Part shown: positions 17,791 to 27,627 of the stretch, piece after piece
Numbering within the stretch: position 1 is the stretch's first letter
Layout: each line of letters opens with the position of its first letter
Assembly: GCA_903834465.1 (NCBI GenBank)
Contig: CAILJB010000086.1
Coordinates: forward strand, 1 to 39,732
DNA length: 39,732 nt
Origin: an uncultured Pseudomonadota bacterium
Lineage (GTDB): Bacteria; Pseudomonadota; Gammaproteobacteria; Methylococcales; Methylomonadaceae
Direction of reading: 5' to 3'
Translations under genes and position numbers: made by a program
Notes under the pieces: model-generated
Told to the model about the DNA's origin: nothing
Databases searched by the model: none
What the model saw: the letters and a program-made list of their open reading frames with translations, nothing else

Positions 17791-20319
17791 TTATACCGGC
17801 GGCGGTGCTAACACCACGCGCGTGCCATTGTTTTCTGCCGCGCTGACAACGCCTGCATTTTCCATATCTTCAATCATGGTTGCGGCGCGATTGTAGCCAA
17901 CTTTAAAACGTCGTTGCACACTCGAAATAGAGGCTTTGCGCGATTCGGTCACAAAACGCACCGCTTCATCATACAACGGATCAGATTCTGAGCCACCACC
18001 ATAACTGTTGCCGCCACCAAAATTGTCGCTGCCGTCAGAGGATTCTTTGGTAATTTCTTGGAGATAATTGGTCGGACCGGTTTGTTTTAAAAATTCGACC
18101 ACGCGATGGACTTCGTGGTCATCGACAAATGCGCCGTGTGCGCGAATAGGAATGCTTGTGCCGGATGGTAAAAACAACATATCACCGTTTCCTAGCAAAG
18201 TTTCTGCGCCACCTTGGTCTAAAATAGTACGCGAATCAATGCGCGAGGAAACTTGAAACGAAATGCGTGTCGGCACGTTGGCTTTAATCAAACCCGTTAA
18301 AACATCCACGGACGGACGTTGTGTCGCTAAAATTAAATGAATCCCCGCAGCACGGGCTTTTTGAGCCAATCGCGCAATGAGTTCTTCGACTTTTTTGCCG
18401 ACAATCATCATCATGTCCGCAAGTTCGTCGATGACAATAACGATGCTTGGTAACGTCGAAAGCGTTGGAAAATCTTCGTCGTCTTCGAGCGGGTTAATCA
18501 ATTGGAACATCGGGTCACGAATGGTTTCGCCACGTTCGGCAGCATCTTCGATAAGCTGATTAAAACCGGCTAAATTTCGCACGCCCATTTTTGACATCAA
18601 TTTATAGCGGCGTTCCATCTCGCCAACTGCCCAACGTAGGGCGTTGCTGGCTTCTTTCATATCCGTCACAACAGGTGTGAGCAAATGCGGGATACCCTCA
18701 TAAACCGACAACTCCAACATTTTTGGGTCAATCATGATGAGGCGCACTTGTTCAGGATTTGCTTTGTAAAGCAAACTCAAAATCATGGTGTTAATCGCAA
18801 CGGATTTACCTGAACCGGTTGTGCCGGCAACGAGTGCGTGCGGCATTTTTCCTAAATCGGCGCAAATCGGCACGCCGGCAATATCTTTGCCCATCGCCAA
18901 GGTAAGCAATGATTTTGATTTTTCAAACGGCACAGATTTTAACAATTCGCGTAATGTCACCATTTCGCGTTCTTGGTTGGGAATTTCTAAACCGATGACC
19001 GGTTTTCCGGGGATAATTTCGACGATTCGCACACTGGTGACAGATAATGCACGCGCCAAATCTTTCGACAGACTACTGATACGACTAACTTTAACGCCTG
19101 CTGCTGGTTGCAATTCAAAACGTGTAATCACAGGGCCGGGATGATAACCCACGACAGTGACGGTGACATTAAAATCTGCCAAAATATCTTCGACAAGCCG
19201 CGACATTTCGTCTAAATCCGCTTCAGAATATCCCGTGACATGTGTATCGCGGTCGTCGAGTAAATCGAGTGTTGGAAGTTTATTTTTTTTCGGATATTGC
19301 GCGGCTTTAGTTTTTTTCTCAGACGGTTTTTTAGAGATTTTTTTCTCGGCAACCTTTTCCTGTGCTTTTTCAACGACTTCGGCTTTTACATGTTTGACCG
19401 TTTCGACTAATTTATCGAATTTTTTACTTAACGGTGTTTTAACGTTTTTTTCTTCGATGTCTAAGGGCGCGGGCGTAGATTTCGCTTTGGCTTTTTTTAC
19501 TGTTTTTTTTTCAACAACAGGCGGTTCTTCGTCTTCAAATTCGCTCAATAATTCGTCGAAAGCCGCTTCATCGTCATTAAAAAAATCATCCTCTTCGTTA
19601 TCAAAAACATCTTCAACTGGAGTAGGTTTAGCTTTAGGTGGATTTTTTTTGCGAGCAACGGGTTTTTCAGCGTCGTTGACTAATTGCAACGTTGCAGGTT
19701 GGGGCGCGTGTTTGTGCAGAGCTTCTAACAAACCGTGAAAAAATGTTCGACTTAAATTAAAACTGTGTTTACCAACAAAATCGAGAACAGCTAATAATGA
19801 AATTTCAGTTACTAATCGTAAACCAGCAAATAGAATGACCAATAAAAATAATGTTGCGCCCGAATTGCCAAATGCAACCGCTAAGGCTGTACCGACTTCT
19901 TGCCCTAAAATGCCGCCGGTGTTACGCGGTAGTTCGATACCGGTGCGTAGCAGATAAAAATTAAACAGCGCATCGGCGGAAATAATAGTTGCAATCGCAC
20001 CACACCAATGCAACGTCATCATCGTGCGAGATTGTTCTGGACGTTTTTGGCTGTAAGTTAAATAACCTTGCCAAACGATAATAAACGGGAACGTATAAGC
20101 GCATAGACCAAAAAAACTGAGCATAAAATCTGCTAGCCACGCACCAAACAAACCACAAGCGTTAGAAATGGTTTGTACTGAACCGCTATGTGTCCAGCCA
20201 GCATCGTCATTATTGAACGTAATGAGTGAAATAAGAAAAAATAAAGCACCCGCAATTACGCTCAATAACGCTACTTCGCGCAAACCCCGAAACGTTTTTT
20301 CTTCCATCACAGCGGCCAT
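17791..20319 (-). CDS. ftsK: DNA translocase FtsK
   Basis: This protein has 842 residues from the ATG at 20319, which has AAAGAG about 10 bases upstream; an in-frame ATG 14 codons earlier has none. Four N-terminal TM helices (about 15-190) anchor it at the septum. A Lys/Glu/Asp-rich, low-complexity linker follows (about 215-360, with runs such as [16 protein letters not shown]). The motor domain has Walker [13 protein letters not shown] (about 496-507) and Walker [14 protein letters not shown]. The C-terminal gamma winged helix ([20 protein letters not shown]...[19 protein letters not shown]) reads KOPS sites and activates XerCD. The linker is much shorter than that of E. coli FtsK (1329 residues in total), as in many other proteobacteria. 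srmB is its downstream partner. Confidence 0.95.
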   Translation of the reverse strand: MAAVMEEKTFRGLREVALLSVIAGALFFLISLITFNNDDAGWTHSGSVQTISNACGLFGAWLADFMLSFFGLCAYTFPFIIVWQGYLTYSQKRPEQSRTMMTLHWCGAIATIISADALFNFYLLRTGIELPRNTGGILGQEVGTALAVAFGNSGATLFLLVILFAGLRLVTEISLLAVLDFVGKHSFNLSRTFFHGLLEALHKHAPQPATLQLVNDAEKPVARKKNPPKAKPTPVEDVFDNEEDDFFNDDEAAFDELLSEFEDEEPPVVEKKTVKKAKAKSTPAPLDIEEKNVKTPLSKKFDKLVETVKHVKAEVVEKAQEKVAEKKISKKPSEKKTKAAQYPKKNKLPTLDLLDDRDTHVTGYSEADLDEMSRLVEDILADFNVTVTVVGYHPGPVITRFELQPAAGVKVSRISSLSKDLARALSVTSVRIVEIIPGKPVIGLEIPNQEREMVTLRELLKSVPFEKSKSLLTLAMGKDIAGVPICADLGKMPHALVAGTTGSGKSVAINTMILSLLYKANPEQVRLIMIDPKMLELSVYEGIPHLLTPVVTDMKEASNALRWAVGEMERRYKLMSKMGVRNLAGFNQLIEDAAERGETIRDPMFQLINPLEDDEDFPTLSTLPSIVIVIDELADMMMIVGKKVEELIARLAQKARAAGIHLILATQRPSVDVLTGLIKANVPTRISFQVSSRIDSRTILDQGGAETLLGNGDMLFLPSGTSIPIRAHGAFVDDHEVHRVVEFLKQTGPTNYLQEITKESSDGSDNFGGGNSYGGGSESDPLYDEAVRFVTESRKASISSVQRRFKVGYNRAATMIEDMENAGVVSAAENNGTRVVLAPPPV

Positions 20320-20453
20320 AATCGAACACTCTTTATAAAAATTTATTAGATAAAACATCATTATAGAATAATAATCCTATTATTTACATTAAATTTGTTT
20401 ATGTCTAAATATCGCAGTAATTTGTAGGGTGTTAATTCGAAAGTAAGCTAGCA

Positions 20454-20482
20454 TTGACATTATGACGGTTTTATTGCATCTT
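20454..20482 (+). promoter_or_regulatory. Candidate promoter for the XRE/NBR1-Ig gene
   Basis: A perfect -35 hexamer TTGACA (20454-20459) is followed after 17 bases by CATCTT (20477-20482), a weak -10. Transcription would start near 20490, leaving a leader of about 35 bases before the ATG at 20525. The divergent ftsK promoter must lie to its left in the very AT-rich 20320-20440 stretch. Confidence 0.35.
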
Positions 20483-20524
20483 ATCGCATTCATTTAACAT
20501 TTTGAGATTAAAAATATTTAATTT

Positions 20525-21181
20525 ATGCAAAAAGAAGAATTTGCCAAGTACATCAGAGCGCGCGCTAAAGAATTACGCATGAGCATTACGCGACTTGCGC
20601 TTGAATCTAATATTTCCCGTCAATCGCTGTACGATTTATTTAGCGGTACGACAGAGCAAGCAAAACTTTCAACGGTGATTTCGTTAGCCAATACGTTGCA
20701 AGTCCACCCAATTTATTTGTTTCGTTATTTACTTGGAGAAGCTGAATATCCGCGCTATGAAACAACGGAATCAAATGTTAAGCCATCCAATGGGATGACA
20801 TTTGTCAGAGACGTGACAATCCCCGATAACTCCAAAATAAAAGTCGGGGAAGTCTTTACCAAAACGTGGGAAATCAAAAACACGGGTAAAACAGCATGGG
20901 TTGGACACAAGCTAGTGTGTATGGATCAGCCCATTGATTCTTCGTATGTGCCGCCAGAGTCGGACATAATAACAACTTGTCGTGCTTTAAACCCGACTGT
21001 GCGCGAAGTGGTCATTAAAAATACCAAGCCTGATAAATCAGTAAAAGTAAGTGTAGAATTCAAAGCACCTGCTTATCCTTGCCGCGTGTTGTCTTATTGG
21101 AAAATAGTAGATGCTGACGGTAATATTTGTAATTCTGCGAGCGAAGGACTTTCCTGTTACGTTCAAATCGTTGAAGCGTAA
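20525..21181 (+). CDS. XRE-type HTH fused to NBR1-like Ig (FW) domain
   Basis: This is a 218-residue soluble protein. Residues 1-72 are a Cro/CI-type helix-turn-helix (ITRLALESNISRQSLYDLFSG...LSTVISLANTLQVHPIYLF). A short linker (73-92) leads to a beta-rich domain from about 93 to 217 with the hallmarks of the NBR1 Ig-like or four-tryptophan (FW) domain: VRDVTIPDNSKIKVGEVFTK, W115, NTGKTAW (W125), late VEFKAPAYP and YWKI (W192). FW domains are best known in the eukaryotic autophagy receptor NBR1 but also occur in bacteria, where their ligand is not established. Likely a DNA-binding regulator whose Ig domain senses a protein or peptide. No clear ribosome binding site is visible. An 11-bp perfect hairpin follows 8 bp after the stop. 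Confidence 0.8.
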   Translation: MQKEEFAKYIRARAKELRMSITRLALESNISRQSLYDLFSGTTEQAKLSTVISLANTLQVHPIYLFRYLLGEAEYPRYETTESNVKPSNGMTFVRDVTIPDNSKIKVGEVFTKTWEIKNTGKTAWVGHKLVCMDQPIDSSYVPPESDIITTCRALNPTVREVVIKNTKPDKSVKVSVEFKAPAYPCRVLSYWKIVDADGNICNSASEGLSCYVQIVEA

Positions 21182-21189
21182 TTCCTTAC

Positions 21190-21216
21190 TTACCGGTTAC
21201 TTTGTGTAACCGGTAA
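21190..21216 (+). terminator. Perfect 11-bp hairpin after the XRE/NBR1-Ig gene
   Basis: TTACCGGTTAC (21190-21200) and GTAACCGGTAA (21206-21216) are exact complements around the loop TTTGT. The hairpin starts 8 bp beyond the stop codon. There is no proper T-run after it (CGTTTC), so it may be a Rho-assisted stop, an mRNA 3'-end stabiliser or a protein-binding dyad rather than a classical terminator. Confidence 0.6.
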
Positions 21217-21476
21217 CGTTTCAAACTGCACGGATTGTCGGTTCGTCAGTCACTAATCAAAGCATCGAAATTTATCCATTCATCCATGAGGAAATTACGG
21301 TCTTTAATCGTCTTCTTTCTAATCTGGCAGAGACTTAGACTCTATTTATCCCATTCGAAGCACCAATTTTTATCGAATTTGTTTTTTGCATGATGGCGTA
21401 TTAGAAATAGTCACTGAACCAGTTTCCATCTGTTTTGACAAAATACTAAAAAATAAATGAATTGGAATTTCAGATT

Positions 21477-23084
21477 ATGAGTGATAACACGTTATACCGA
21501 CTCGCAGATTCTACAGCTATCGAGGCTTTAGTTGATTATTGGGTAGCTTGGCCGCACACATTTTCACCGGTGCTTTATAGTTTGCACATGTTAAATTATC
21601 AGAAAAAGAATCTGATTTCCTATTTGCAAAATCCCCAGATTCATCTTAAATCCGGTGATAATCCGAAATTATTTGGTGAATCCTTTATCAATGTACCAAT
21701 AGACAGAGCAGCTGATATAGCACAAATGCTTGATCGAATAACCAATGAACACGGCGACAGTTTGCAAATGGCTAGTGATTTGATTGCGTTACAAAATCGA
21801 TTAGATAGCGAAGCGGTTGGGCAAAGTCTGGAGCCTTATTATCAGCAATTACCCAATTCATTGCGGGGTTATGTTGAATTACTCTACGATTACAACAATC
21901 GCCCCATCGTGCGTTGTATAGAGAGTCTATTTTACAAAAGTAGGCACTATAAAAAACATCTTCAATCATTACGTCTATTCACACAGACACATGATCAAGC
22001 ACGTCCTTATTACATGAGTACGCCGCGTCTGCCAGACGATGATAGTATTTTTTGGCAAATTACTTTTTCTGAAAGTGCCGTTGATGAATTATTTAAATTG
22101 GATAGCCAACCGCAATCCTTGAGTTATATCCGTAACGTGTTAGGACTGAATACTTGCGACGACGATAAATTACTTTGCTTATTGACAGAGAAAGCACCTC
22201 GGGCTGTTGAATCCTGGCAAGGTCAAGGTGTACGAATTCGCTATCTTGGACATGCTGGCATACTTGTCGAAACAGCCGATATTGTGCTGCTAATCGACCC
22301 GTTGATTGCTGTAAAACCTAGCGAAGGCGGCATAGAACGTTACAGTTTTCAAGATTTACCCACATATATCGACTATGTACTCATTACTCATGTTCATCAT
22401 GATTATTGTGTTTTTGAGACTTTACTACGCTTGCGACACAAAATTGGTTGTTTAGTCGTTCCAAAAAATGCTGGGATTTTTTATGCGGATATTTCGATAA
22501 GACTCATGGCAAGGGAATTAGGGTTCCAAAACGTGATAGAGGTTGAGCCTTTAAATAGCATCCCGTTTTTTGGCGGCGAAATTATTGCTATTCCCTTTCT
22601 GGGGGAACATAACGATTTGTCCTTTGCAAAAAGTGCTTATTTGGTTTGTGCAGGTAGTCAAAAAATATTATTTGCAGCAGATTCTAATTGTCTGGAGCCG
22701 CAAATGTATAAAAACTTACGCGAAGAATACGGCACTATTGACACGGTGTTTCTTGGCATGGAATGTATTGGTGCGCCGCTGTCTTGGATTTACGGGGCTT
22801 TGTTGCCAAAACTTCCCGATTATCAAGATTGTCAAGCGAGACGTTCTGACGGTAGTAATGCCGAAGCGGCATTGCAATTATTGGATGCGGTGGGGGCAAA
22901 CCGTGTTTATGTCTATGCCCTTGGTCGTGAACCATGGTTACAATATTTCATGGCTTTAGAGCCAGAAGATGATGATGCCTATATTCGTGACATTAGCAAA
23001 ATGCTGGCGGTTTGCCATGATAAAAATTATGTTGAAGCGAGATGTTTATATGGAAGTGCTGAGATTTTTTTAAGTAAAAATTAA
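21477..23084 (+). CDS. MBL-fold metallohydrolase with unrecognised N-terminal domain
   Basis: This protein has 535 residues from the ATG at 21477, which has GGAA 10 bases upstream; an in-frame TTG five codons earlier is less likely. Residues 1-250 are mostly helical and not recognised (WVAWPHTFSPVLYSLHMLNY is a notable aromatic stretch). Residues 255-500 form a Lactamase_B_2/UlaG-like fold beginning VRIRYLGHAGILVET. It has metal ligands H305-x-H307-x-D309 (THVHHDY, where the usual final His of HxHxDH is Tyr), H378 (LGEHND) and D402 (FAADSN). There are no signal peptide or TM helices. It probably hydrolyses or binds a small molecule in the cytosol, substrate unknown. It sits between the XRE/NBR1-Ig gene (same strand, 295 bp away) and a convergent ECF sigma gene. 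Codon choice looks slightly different from the housekeeping genes, which would fit an accessory origin. Confidence 0.75.
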   Translation: MSDNTLYRLADSTAIEALVDYWVAWPHTFSPVLYSLHMLNYQKKNLISYLQNPQIHLKSGDNPKLFGESFINVPIDRAADIAQMLDRITNEHGDSLQMASDLIALQNRLDSEAVGQSLEPYYQQLPNSLRGYVELLYDYNNRPIVRCIESLFYKSRHYKKHLQSLRLFTQTHDQARPYYMSTPRLPDDDSIFWQITFSESAVDELFKLDSQPQSLSYIRNVLGLNTCDDDKLLCLLTEKAPRAVESWQGQGVRIRYLGHAGILVETADIVLLIDPLIAVKPSEGGIERYSFQDLPTYIDYVLITHVHHDYCVFETLLRLRHKIGCLVVPKNAGIFYADISIRLMARELGFQNVIEVEPLNSIPFFGGEIIAIPFLGEHNDLSFAKSAYLVCAGSQKILFAADSNCLEPQMYKNLREEYGTIDTVFLGMECIGAPLSWIYGALLPKLPDYQDCQARRSDGSNAEAALQLLDAVGANRVYVYALGREPWLQYFMALEPEDDDAYIRDISKMLAVCHDKNYVEARCLYGSAEIFLSKN

Positions 23085-23124
23085 ACGCTTACATGCAAGT
23101 AATCCAGGTACTTTGTGTGAGCAG

Positions 23125-23161
23125 TTGAAACTCGAAAACTATCCTTGTTTTCGAGTTTCAA
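23125..23161. terminator. Perfect 15-bp hairpin between MBL gene and ECF sigma gene
   Basis: TTGAAACTCGAAAAC (23125-23139) and GTTTTCGAGTTTCAA (23147-23161) pair without mismatch around TATCCTT. The hairpin lies 40 bp after the MBL stop and 24 bp after the sigma gene stop on the other strand, the position of a shared terminator. It has no long T-tract on either side. Confidence 0.65.
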
Positions 23162-23185
23162 AATGGAATTGGAAGGTATTTTCGC

Positions 23186-23698
23186 TTAGTCACCATGTAA
23201 GTCAGCTCGATGTTCTTTGAATTGTTTACGGCAATGCAATAAAGCACGAGCTAACAATTTTTCCACCGCACTGTCCGTAATATTGAGTTCAGTGGCAACT
23301 TCTGAATATGTCATGCCGTAAACACGGTTCAAAATAAATGCTTCTTTAGCCCGTGCTGGCAATTCGTCAATAATATTAGAAAATATCGAGATTTTTTCTT
23401 CCGCGATGGCTAAATGTTCTGCTGAAAATGTTTCGTCATAGGCAATCAGCGTCGGATCATTAGTATTTAAATGTTTTTCAGTGATTTTACGGTGTTTGAT
23501 ATGATCGTAAGCCAGATTTATGGCGGTACGAAATAGATAACCGCGCGGGTGTTCAACAATTTGTTTTTGGGCTTGCCTAGAAAATATGATGAAACAATCT
23601 TGAACAAGTTCTTCCGCAATATCTGGGCAATCTACTATTCGCACCAAATGAAATTGTAGTTCTGATCGATGATTTAGGTAAATGGACTCAAAATTCAT
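23186..23698 (-). CDS. ECF RNA polymerase sigma factor (FecI-like), no anti-sigma partner
   Basis: This is a 170-residue sigma-70 family protein. Region 2 includes CPDIAEELVQDCFIIFSRQA and the promoter-melting helix HPRGYLFRTAINLAYDHIKH. Region 4 is LPARAKEAFILNRVYGMTYS, continuing through TELNITDSAVEKLLARAL, a helix-turn-helix for the -35 element. Style and length resemble the FecI group. A strong GGAAGG ribosome binding site lies 6 bases before the ATG. FecI-type sigmas are normally followed by a fecR anti-sigma gene and a TonB receptor; here the stop is followed by a hairpin and a convergent gene, so none is adjacent. Upstream on the same strand lies acs, 228 bp away. The target regulon is unknown; the neighbouring XRE/NBR1-Ig and MBL genes are candidates. 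Confidence 0.85.
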   Translation of the reverse strand: MNFESIYLNHRSELQFHLVRIVDCPDIAEELVQDCFIIFSRQAQKQIVEHPRGYLFRTAINLAYDHIKHRKITEKHLNTNDPTLIAYDETFSAEHLAIAEEKISIFSNIIDELPARAKEAFILNRVYGMTYSEVATELNITDSAVEKLLARALLHCRKQFKEHRADLHGD

Positions 23699-23926
23699 AC
23701 TTAACCTTCCGCTGTGTATTTTTATATTCTTATTTATGACAGGTGTAGGTGGTCAAGCAGTTATTGAGCCACTAAATTTTTACATTACATTTCAATTTAT
23801 TATAAAAACTGAAAAATTAAAATGAAGAGAAAATGCGGCAAATGACATAATCTAAATAAAAAATAGGTCATATAACACAGTTTAATGATGTGGCTCGAAG
23901 TAAAGTATATCGTCGCTGAGGTTATT

Positions 23927-25867
23927 TCATGTTTGATTGATACGATTAGCGATAATTTCTTCAACTACTGATGGGTCAGCAAGCGTTGAAATATCGCCTA
24001 AATCTTCTAATTCGTTCGCGGCAATTTTTCGCAAAATACGGCGCATAATTTTTCCCGAACGAGTTTTTGGTAAATTCGCTGACCATTGAATAACATCAAT
24101 GGTGGCAATCGCCCCGATTTCGTTGCGTACTAATTGAATTAACTCTTTTTTCAATTTATCCGACGGCGGTGTGTCGTGTTTCAACGAAACGTAAGCGTAA
24201 ATTCCTTGTCCTTTAATCGGATGCGGGAAACCGACAACCGCAGATTCGGCAACGTGTTCATGCAAATCGAGTGCGTCTTCAATTTCAGCCGTTCCCATGC
24301 GATGCCCTGAAACATTTAACACGTCATCCACGCGCCCCGTAATCCAAAAATACCCATCATCATCACGGCGTGCGCCGTCGCCCGTAAAATAATAATTCGG
24401 ATAAAGTTTGAAATAATTATCGATAAATCGTTGATGGTCGCCGTATAAACTACGCGCTTGTCCTGGCCAGGGATAACGAATAGCAAGTAAACCTTCGGCG
24501 GCACCATGCAAAACATGACCGTCATTATCTAAAATTACCGGTTGCACACCAAAAAAGGGACGTGTGGCTGAACCGGGTTTTAAATCAATCGCGCCGATGA
24601 GTGGTGTAATTAAAATGCCACCGGTTTCGGTTTGCCACCAAGTATCAACAATCGGACATTGATTATCGCCCACAACGTGGTAATACCATTCCCAGGCTTC
24701 TGAATTTATTGGTTCACCGACACTGCCCAACACGCGTAAACTGGTTCGTTCTGTGCGTTTTACAAATTCATCACCTTCTGCCATTAACGCTCGAATCGCG
24801 GTTGGCGCAGTGTAAAAAATATTCACTTGATGCTTATCGACCACTTGCCAAAATCTATCTGCTGCCGGATACATTGGCACACCTTCAAACATTAACGTTG
24901 TCGCGCCATTGCACAACGGGCCATAAATCACATACGAATGACCGGTAATCCAACCTACATCAGCGGTACACCAATACACATCGCCGTCGTGATAATCGAA
25001 AATATATTTGTGCGTCATTGCCGCATAAAGCAAATAACCGCCGGTAGTGTGTAAAACACCTTTAGGTTTTCCGGTTGAACCTGACGTGTATAAAATAAAT
25101 AGTGGGTCTTCGGCATCCATCCATTCCGGTTCGCACACGTTTGACGCATTCGCCATTTCATCGTGAAACCAAACATCACGCCCGTTTTGCCAATTGATGG
25201 TATTGCCGGTATTTTTTATCACGATGACACTTTTTACATTTGGGCAATTTTCGAGAGCTTTATCAACGGTCGTTTTCATGGGAATTACTTTACCGCCGCG
25301 ATAACCTTCATCTGCACAAACGACGTATCGGCAATCACAATCTAAAATGCGTTCTTTGAGTGATTCTGCCGAAAAACCGCCAAATACAATTGAATGCACC
25401 GCGCCAATTCGCGTACAAGCAAGCATGGCAACCGATACTTCCACAATCATCGGCATATAAATGCAAACACGGTCGCCTTTTTGAACGCCGTGATTTTTCA
25501 AAACATTGGCGAATTTACAAACTTGTTCATAAAGCTGTTGATAAGTGAGTTTTTTATCATTTTCAGGATTATCGCCTTCCCAAATAATCGCCGTTTGATT
25601 TCCACGTTTTTCAAGATGTCTGTCTAAACAATTCACACTTACGTTTAATTTACCACCTTCAAACCAACGAATATGCGCCCGTGAATAATCGTAATCCAAT
25701 ACGGTGTGCCAAGGTTGTTGCCAATTTAGAAATTCCGTTGCTTGTGTTGCCCAAAATTCTTCAGGATGTTGAATCGATTGTTGATACAGGACGTGATATT
25801 GGTCAGCGTTAATATGTGCGTGTTCGGCAATTTTGGGTTTGATACCGTAAATTTTGTGGTCTGACAT
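23927..25867 (-). CDS. acs: Acetyl-CoA synthetase (AMP-forming)
   Basis: This is a 646-residue ANL-superfamily enzyme that makes acetyl-CoA from acetate, ATP and CoA. Motifs are the P-loop [46 protein letters not shown] with the hinge region [20 protein letters not shown], and the C-terminal [11 protein letters not shown] in which K606 is the lysine reversibly acetylated by Pat-type enzymes in other bacteria. Length matches E. coli Acs (652). It is the last gene of a carbonic anhydrase-EamA-acs run, starting 8 bp after the EamA stop. No hairpin terminator is evident in the 228 bp downstream. Confidence 0.96.
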   Translation of the reverse strand: MSDHKIYGIKPKIAEHAHINADQYHVLYQQSIQHPEEFWATQATEFLNWQQPWHTVLDYDYSRAHIRWFEGGKLNVSVNCLDRHLEKRGNQTAIIWEGDNPENDKKLTYQQLYEQVCKFANVLKNHGVQKGDRVCIYMPMIVEVSVAMLACTRIGAVHSIVFGGFSAESLKERILDCDCRYVVCADEGYRGGKVIPMKTTVDKALENCPNVKSVIVIKNTGNTINWQNGRDVWFHDEMANASNVCEPEWMDAEDPLFILYTSGSTGKPKGVLHTTGGYLLYAAMTHKYIFDYHDGDVYWCTADVGWITGHSYVIYGPLCNGATTLMFEGVPMYPAADRFWQVVDKHQVNIFYTAPTAIRALMAEGDEFVKRTERTSLRVLGSVGEPINSEAWEWYYHVVGDNQCPIVDTWWQTETGGILITPLIGAIDLKPGSATRPFFGVQPVILDNDGHVLHGAAEGLLAIRYPWPGQARSLYGDHQRFIDNYFKLYPNYYFTGDGARRDDDGYFWITGRVDDVLNVSGHRMGTAEIEDALDLHEHVAESAVVGFPHPIKGQGIYAYVSLKHDTPPSDKLKKELIQLVRNEIGAIATIDVIQWSANLPKTRSGKIMRRILRKIAANELEDLGDISTLADPSVVEEIIANRINQT

Positions 25868-25875
25868 GAAAAATC

Positions 25876-26772
25876 CTAACGATGATGAGAATGGTGAGAG
25901 TGACGCTTAAAAAGACGGTCGAAAAAGTTATGAATCAATAGCGCGAGTAGAATTAAGCTCGTGCCGACAATAATTTTTAATGTCATTGGTTCGGCATTCA
26001 TGCGATGTCCTAGCCAAAGCGCGAGTACCGGACTAACTAGCGTAACGAGCGACACTTGTGTGACCGAACGTTGCGATAGCAAATAGTAATACAACATAAA
26101 GCCAACGGGCGTGGCGACAACGCCTAAATATAAAACAGAAAGAAAACTGGTTAGGGCAAATTGCGTCGGAATTTGTCCCTCGAATGCCCACCAAGTAACA
26201 AAATAGCAGGGCAGGGCAAATAATAAACCGCCTGTTACTTGCGTCAATGCGGGTAATTGTGGACGAATGCGTTTAACGGCAATAGCACTAAGAGCTTGCA
26301 AGGCAACGGATGCTAATACGCCAATAATGCCTAATATAGCTTGCGAACTGAACTGTTCCGCCGAGCCGAACATAATGCCTAAACCGATGATGCCAAGTAA
26401 ATAAGATAAAAATTTACCGACGGTTAAACTGCGTTCATGCAGCCAAATCGCCGCAAATAACGCCGTAACCAAAGGCGTTAAACCGCTGATAACGGAAATC
26501 CAGCCGGAAGGAATAAATTGCGCTGCCCAATAAACGACAGCCATTGCGCCATAAATTTGCAATGCCACAGCCGCGTAAGTTAAACAAGCACGACGTGAAA
26601 AAGGTAAGCGTTTTTTAAAAAGCAATAAAAGGACAATCATGCACAGCGTACCAATCAGCATGCGTGCCGTCACGCCCCACAATACGCCCATCCCGTCAAC
26701 GCTCCATTTAATCGCTAACGGTGTGGTCGCCCACAATAAAACCATTCCTAAATAAGCCAGTAAGACACGCAT
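25876..26772 (-). CDS. EamA/DMT family permease
   Basis: This is a 298-residue integral membrane protein with about ten hydrophobic helices in two EamA repeats. The first repeat includes [19 protein letters not shown], and the second has [18 protein letters not shown], followed by a [16 protein letters not shown] stretch. It ends with a short His-rich tail ([10 protein letters not shown]), which could bind metal or be incidental. DMT permeases export amino acids, nucleosides or other metabolites through the inner membrane; substrate cannot be predicted. It sits 26 bp after carbonic anhydrase and 8 bp before acs on the same strand, so an operon with a link to acetate or C1 metabolism is likely. 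Confidence 0.88.
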   Translation of the reverse strand: MRVLLAYLGMVLLWATTPLAIKWSVDGMGVLWGVTARMLIGTLCMIVLLLLFKKRLPFSRRACLTYAAVALQIYGAMAVVYWAAQFIPSGWISVISGLTPLVTALFAAIWLHERSLTVGKFLSYLLGIIGLGIMFGSAEQFSSQAILGIIGVLASVALQALSAIAVKRIRPQLPALTQVTGGLLFALPCYFVTWWAFEGQIPTQFALTSFLSVLYLGVVATPVGFMLYYYLLSQRSVTQVSLVTLVSPVLALWLGHRMNAEPMTLKIIVGTSLILLALLIHNFFDRLFKRHSHHSHHR

Positions 26773-26798
26773 CGTTTTAAAGTAGGCGACCGAACAAA

Positions 26799-27377
26799 TT
26801 AGCGCACTGCGCCGAGACGTGTGGCTTCGGGTACTTCGACTAAACCGCCTGTTTTAACATCATAAATATAACCATAAATAGGAATATCAGACGGCACAAG
26901 CGGATGATTTTTAATGCGTATCACATCTTCAACAACGCTTTGTGCTAAATCACTAATTGTCAGCCACGAAATGTGTTTGGCTTCATGTGAGCCACCGCCT
27001 TCACAGCAATCATGCCAACCATTTGCATCAACGGTTGCGCTTTTCAAACTGCTTGCCAATAAATCGCGCATAATTTCGTCGGTAAACGTTTGCATGCCGC
27101 AATCGGTGTGATGAATGACAAACCATTCTTTTGTACCAAGTAATTTGTAAGAAATGACTAATGAACGAATTGCGTCATCACTAGCGCGACCACCAGCATT
27201 ACGAATAACATGCGCGTCACCTTCGCTTAAACCAGCATATTTTGCAGGGTCTAACCGCGCATCCATACATGTTAGAATTGCAAACTGCCGTGCGGGTGGC
27301 ATCGCTAAATCGCCTTTATCGAAATTGGCAAAATATTCCCGATTGGCAAGTAATACTTCATTAACTATTTTCGACAT
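26799..27377 (-). CDS. Beta-class carbonic anhydrase
   Basis: This is a 192-residue enzyme interconverting CO2 and bicarbonate. The zinc site is C37 (TCMDARLDP, with the D39-R41 dyad), H90 and C93 ([11 protein letters not shown]). The [20 protein letters not shown] block is typical of the Rv1284-like branch of beta enzymes. A GAGGA ribosome binding site lies 8 bases upstream of the ATG. It is first in a minus-strand run with an EamA permease and acs. In heterotrophs such enzymes supply bicarbonate for carboxylases, and in autotrophs they feed carbon fixation; either could apply here. Confidence 0.94.
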   Translation of the reverse strand: MSKIVNEVLLANREYFANFDKGDLAMPPARQFAILTCMDARLDPAKYAGLSEGDAHVIRNAGGRASDDAIRSLVISYKLLGTKEWFVIHHTDCGMQTFTDEIMRDLLASSLKSATVDANGWHDCCEGGGSHEAKHISWLTISDLAQSVVEDVIRIKNHPLVPSDIPIYGYIYDVKTGGLVEVPEATRLGAVR

Positions 27378-27627
27378 AAAAAAATCCTCATTGCTAAAAT
27401 TGAAAGAGGCTTGAGGCGTTCTTCTGCGTAACGCTCAAAAGCGAGCATAGTGTAACAGGTGTGATAGTGGTTTTTAAAACGCACTGAATTTTCAATGAAT
27501 GAATAAATGTAAGATATACTAAGCCCTAAGCAGTGTACTTTGTGCGCGGCACTTTTTAAATTGAATCCGGCTGATTATTCAGATTCAGACTTCATTTTTT
27601 TATAACCTTTTAGAGTGACGTAAGAAC

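Noticed and set aside
19157-19738. Long plus-strand reading frame inside ftsK
   Set aside because: It is a Ser/Phe-rich mirror of the Lys/Glu-rich FtsK linker on the opposite strand, with no start signal of its own.
21435-21463. TTGACA upstream of the MBL gene as a promoter
   Set aside because: No acceptable -10 hexamer occurs at 16-18 bases, so only the -35 match remains.
21198-27545. TACTTTGTG repeated at 21198, 23109 and 27536
   Set aside because: The shared core is only 9-10 bases, spacing and context differ, and such short matches are expected by chance in a 40-kb AT-rich window.
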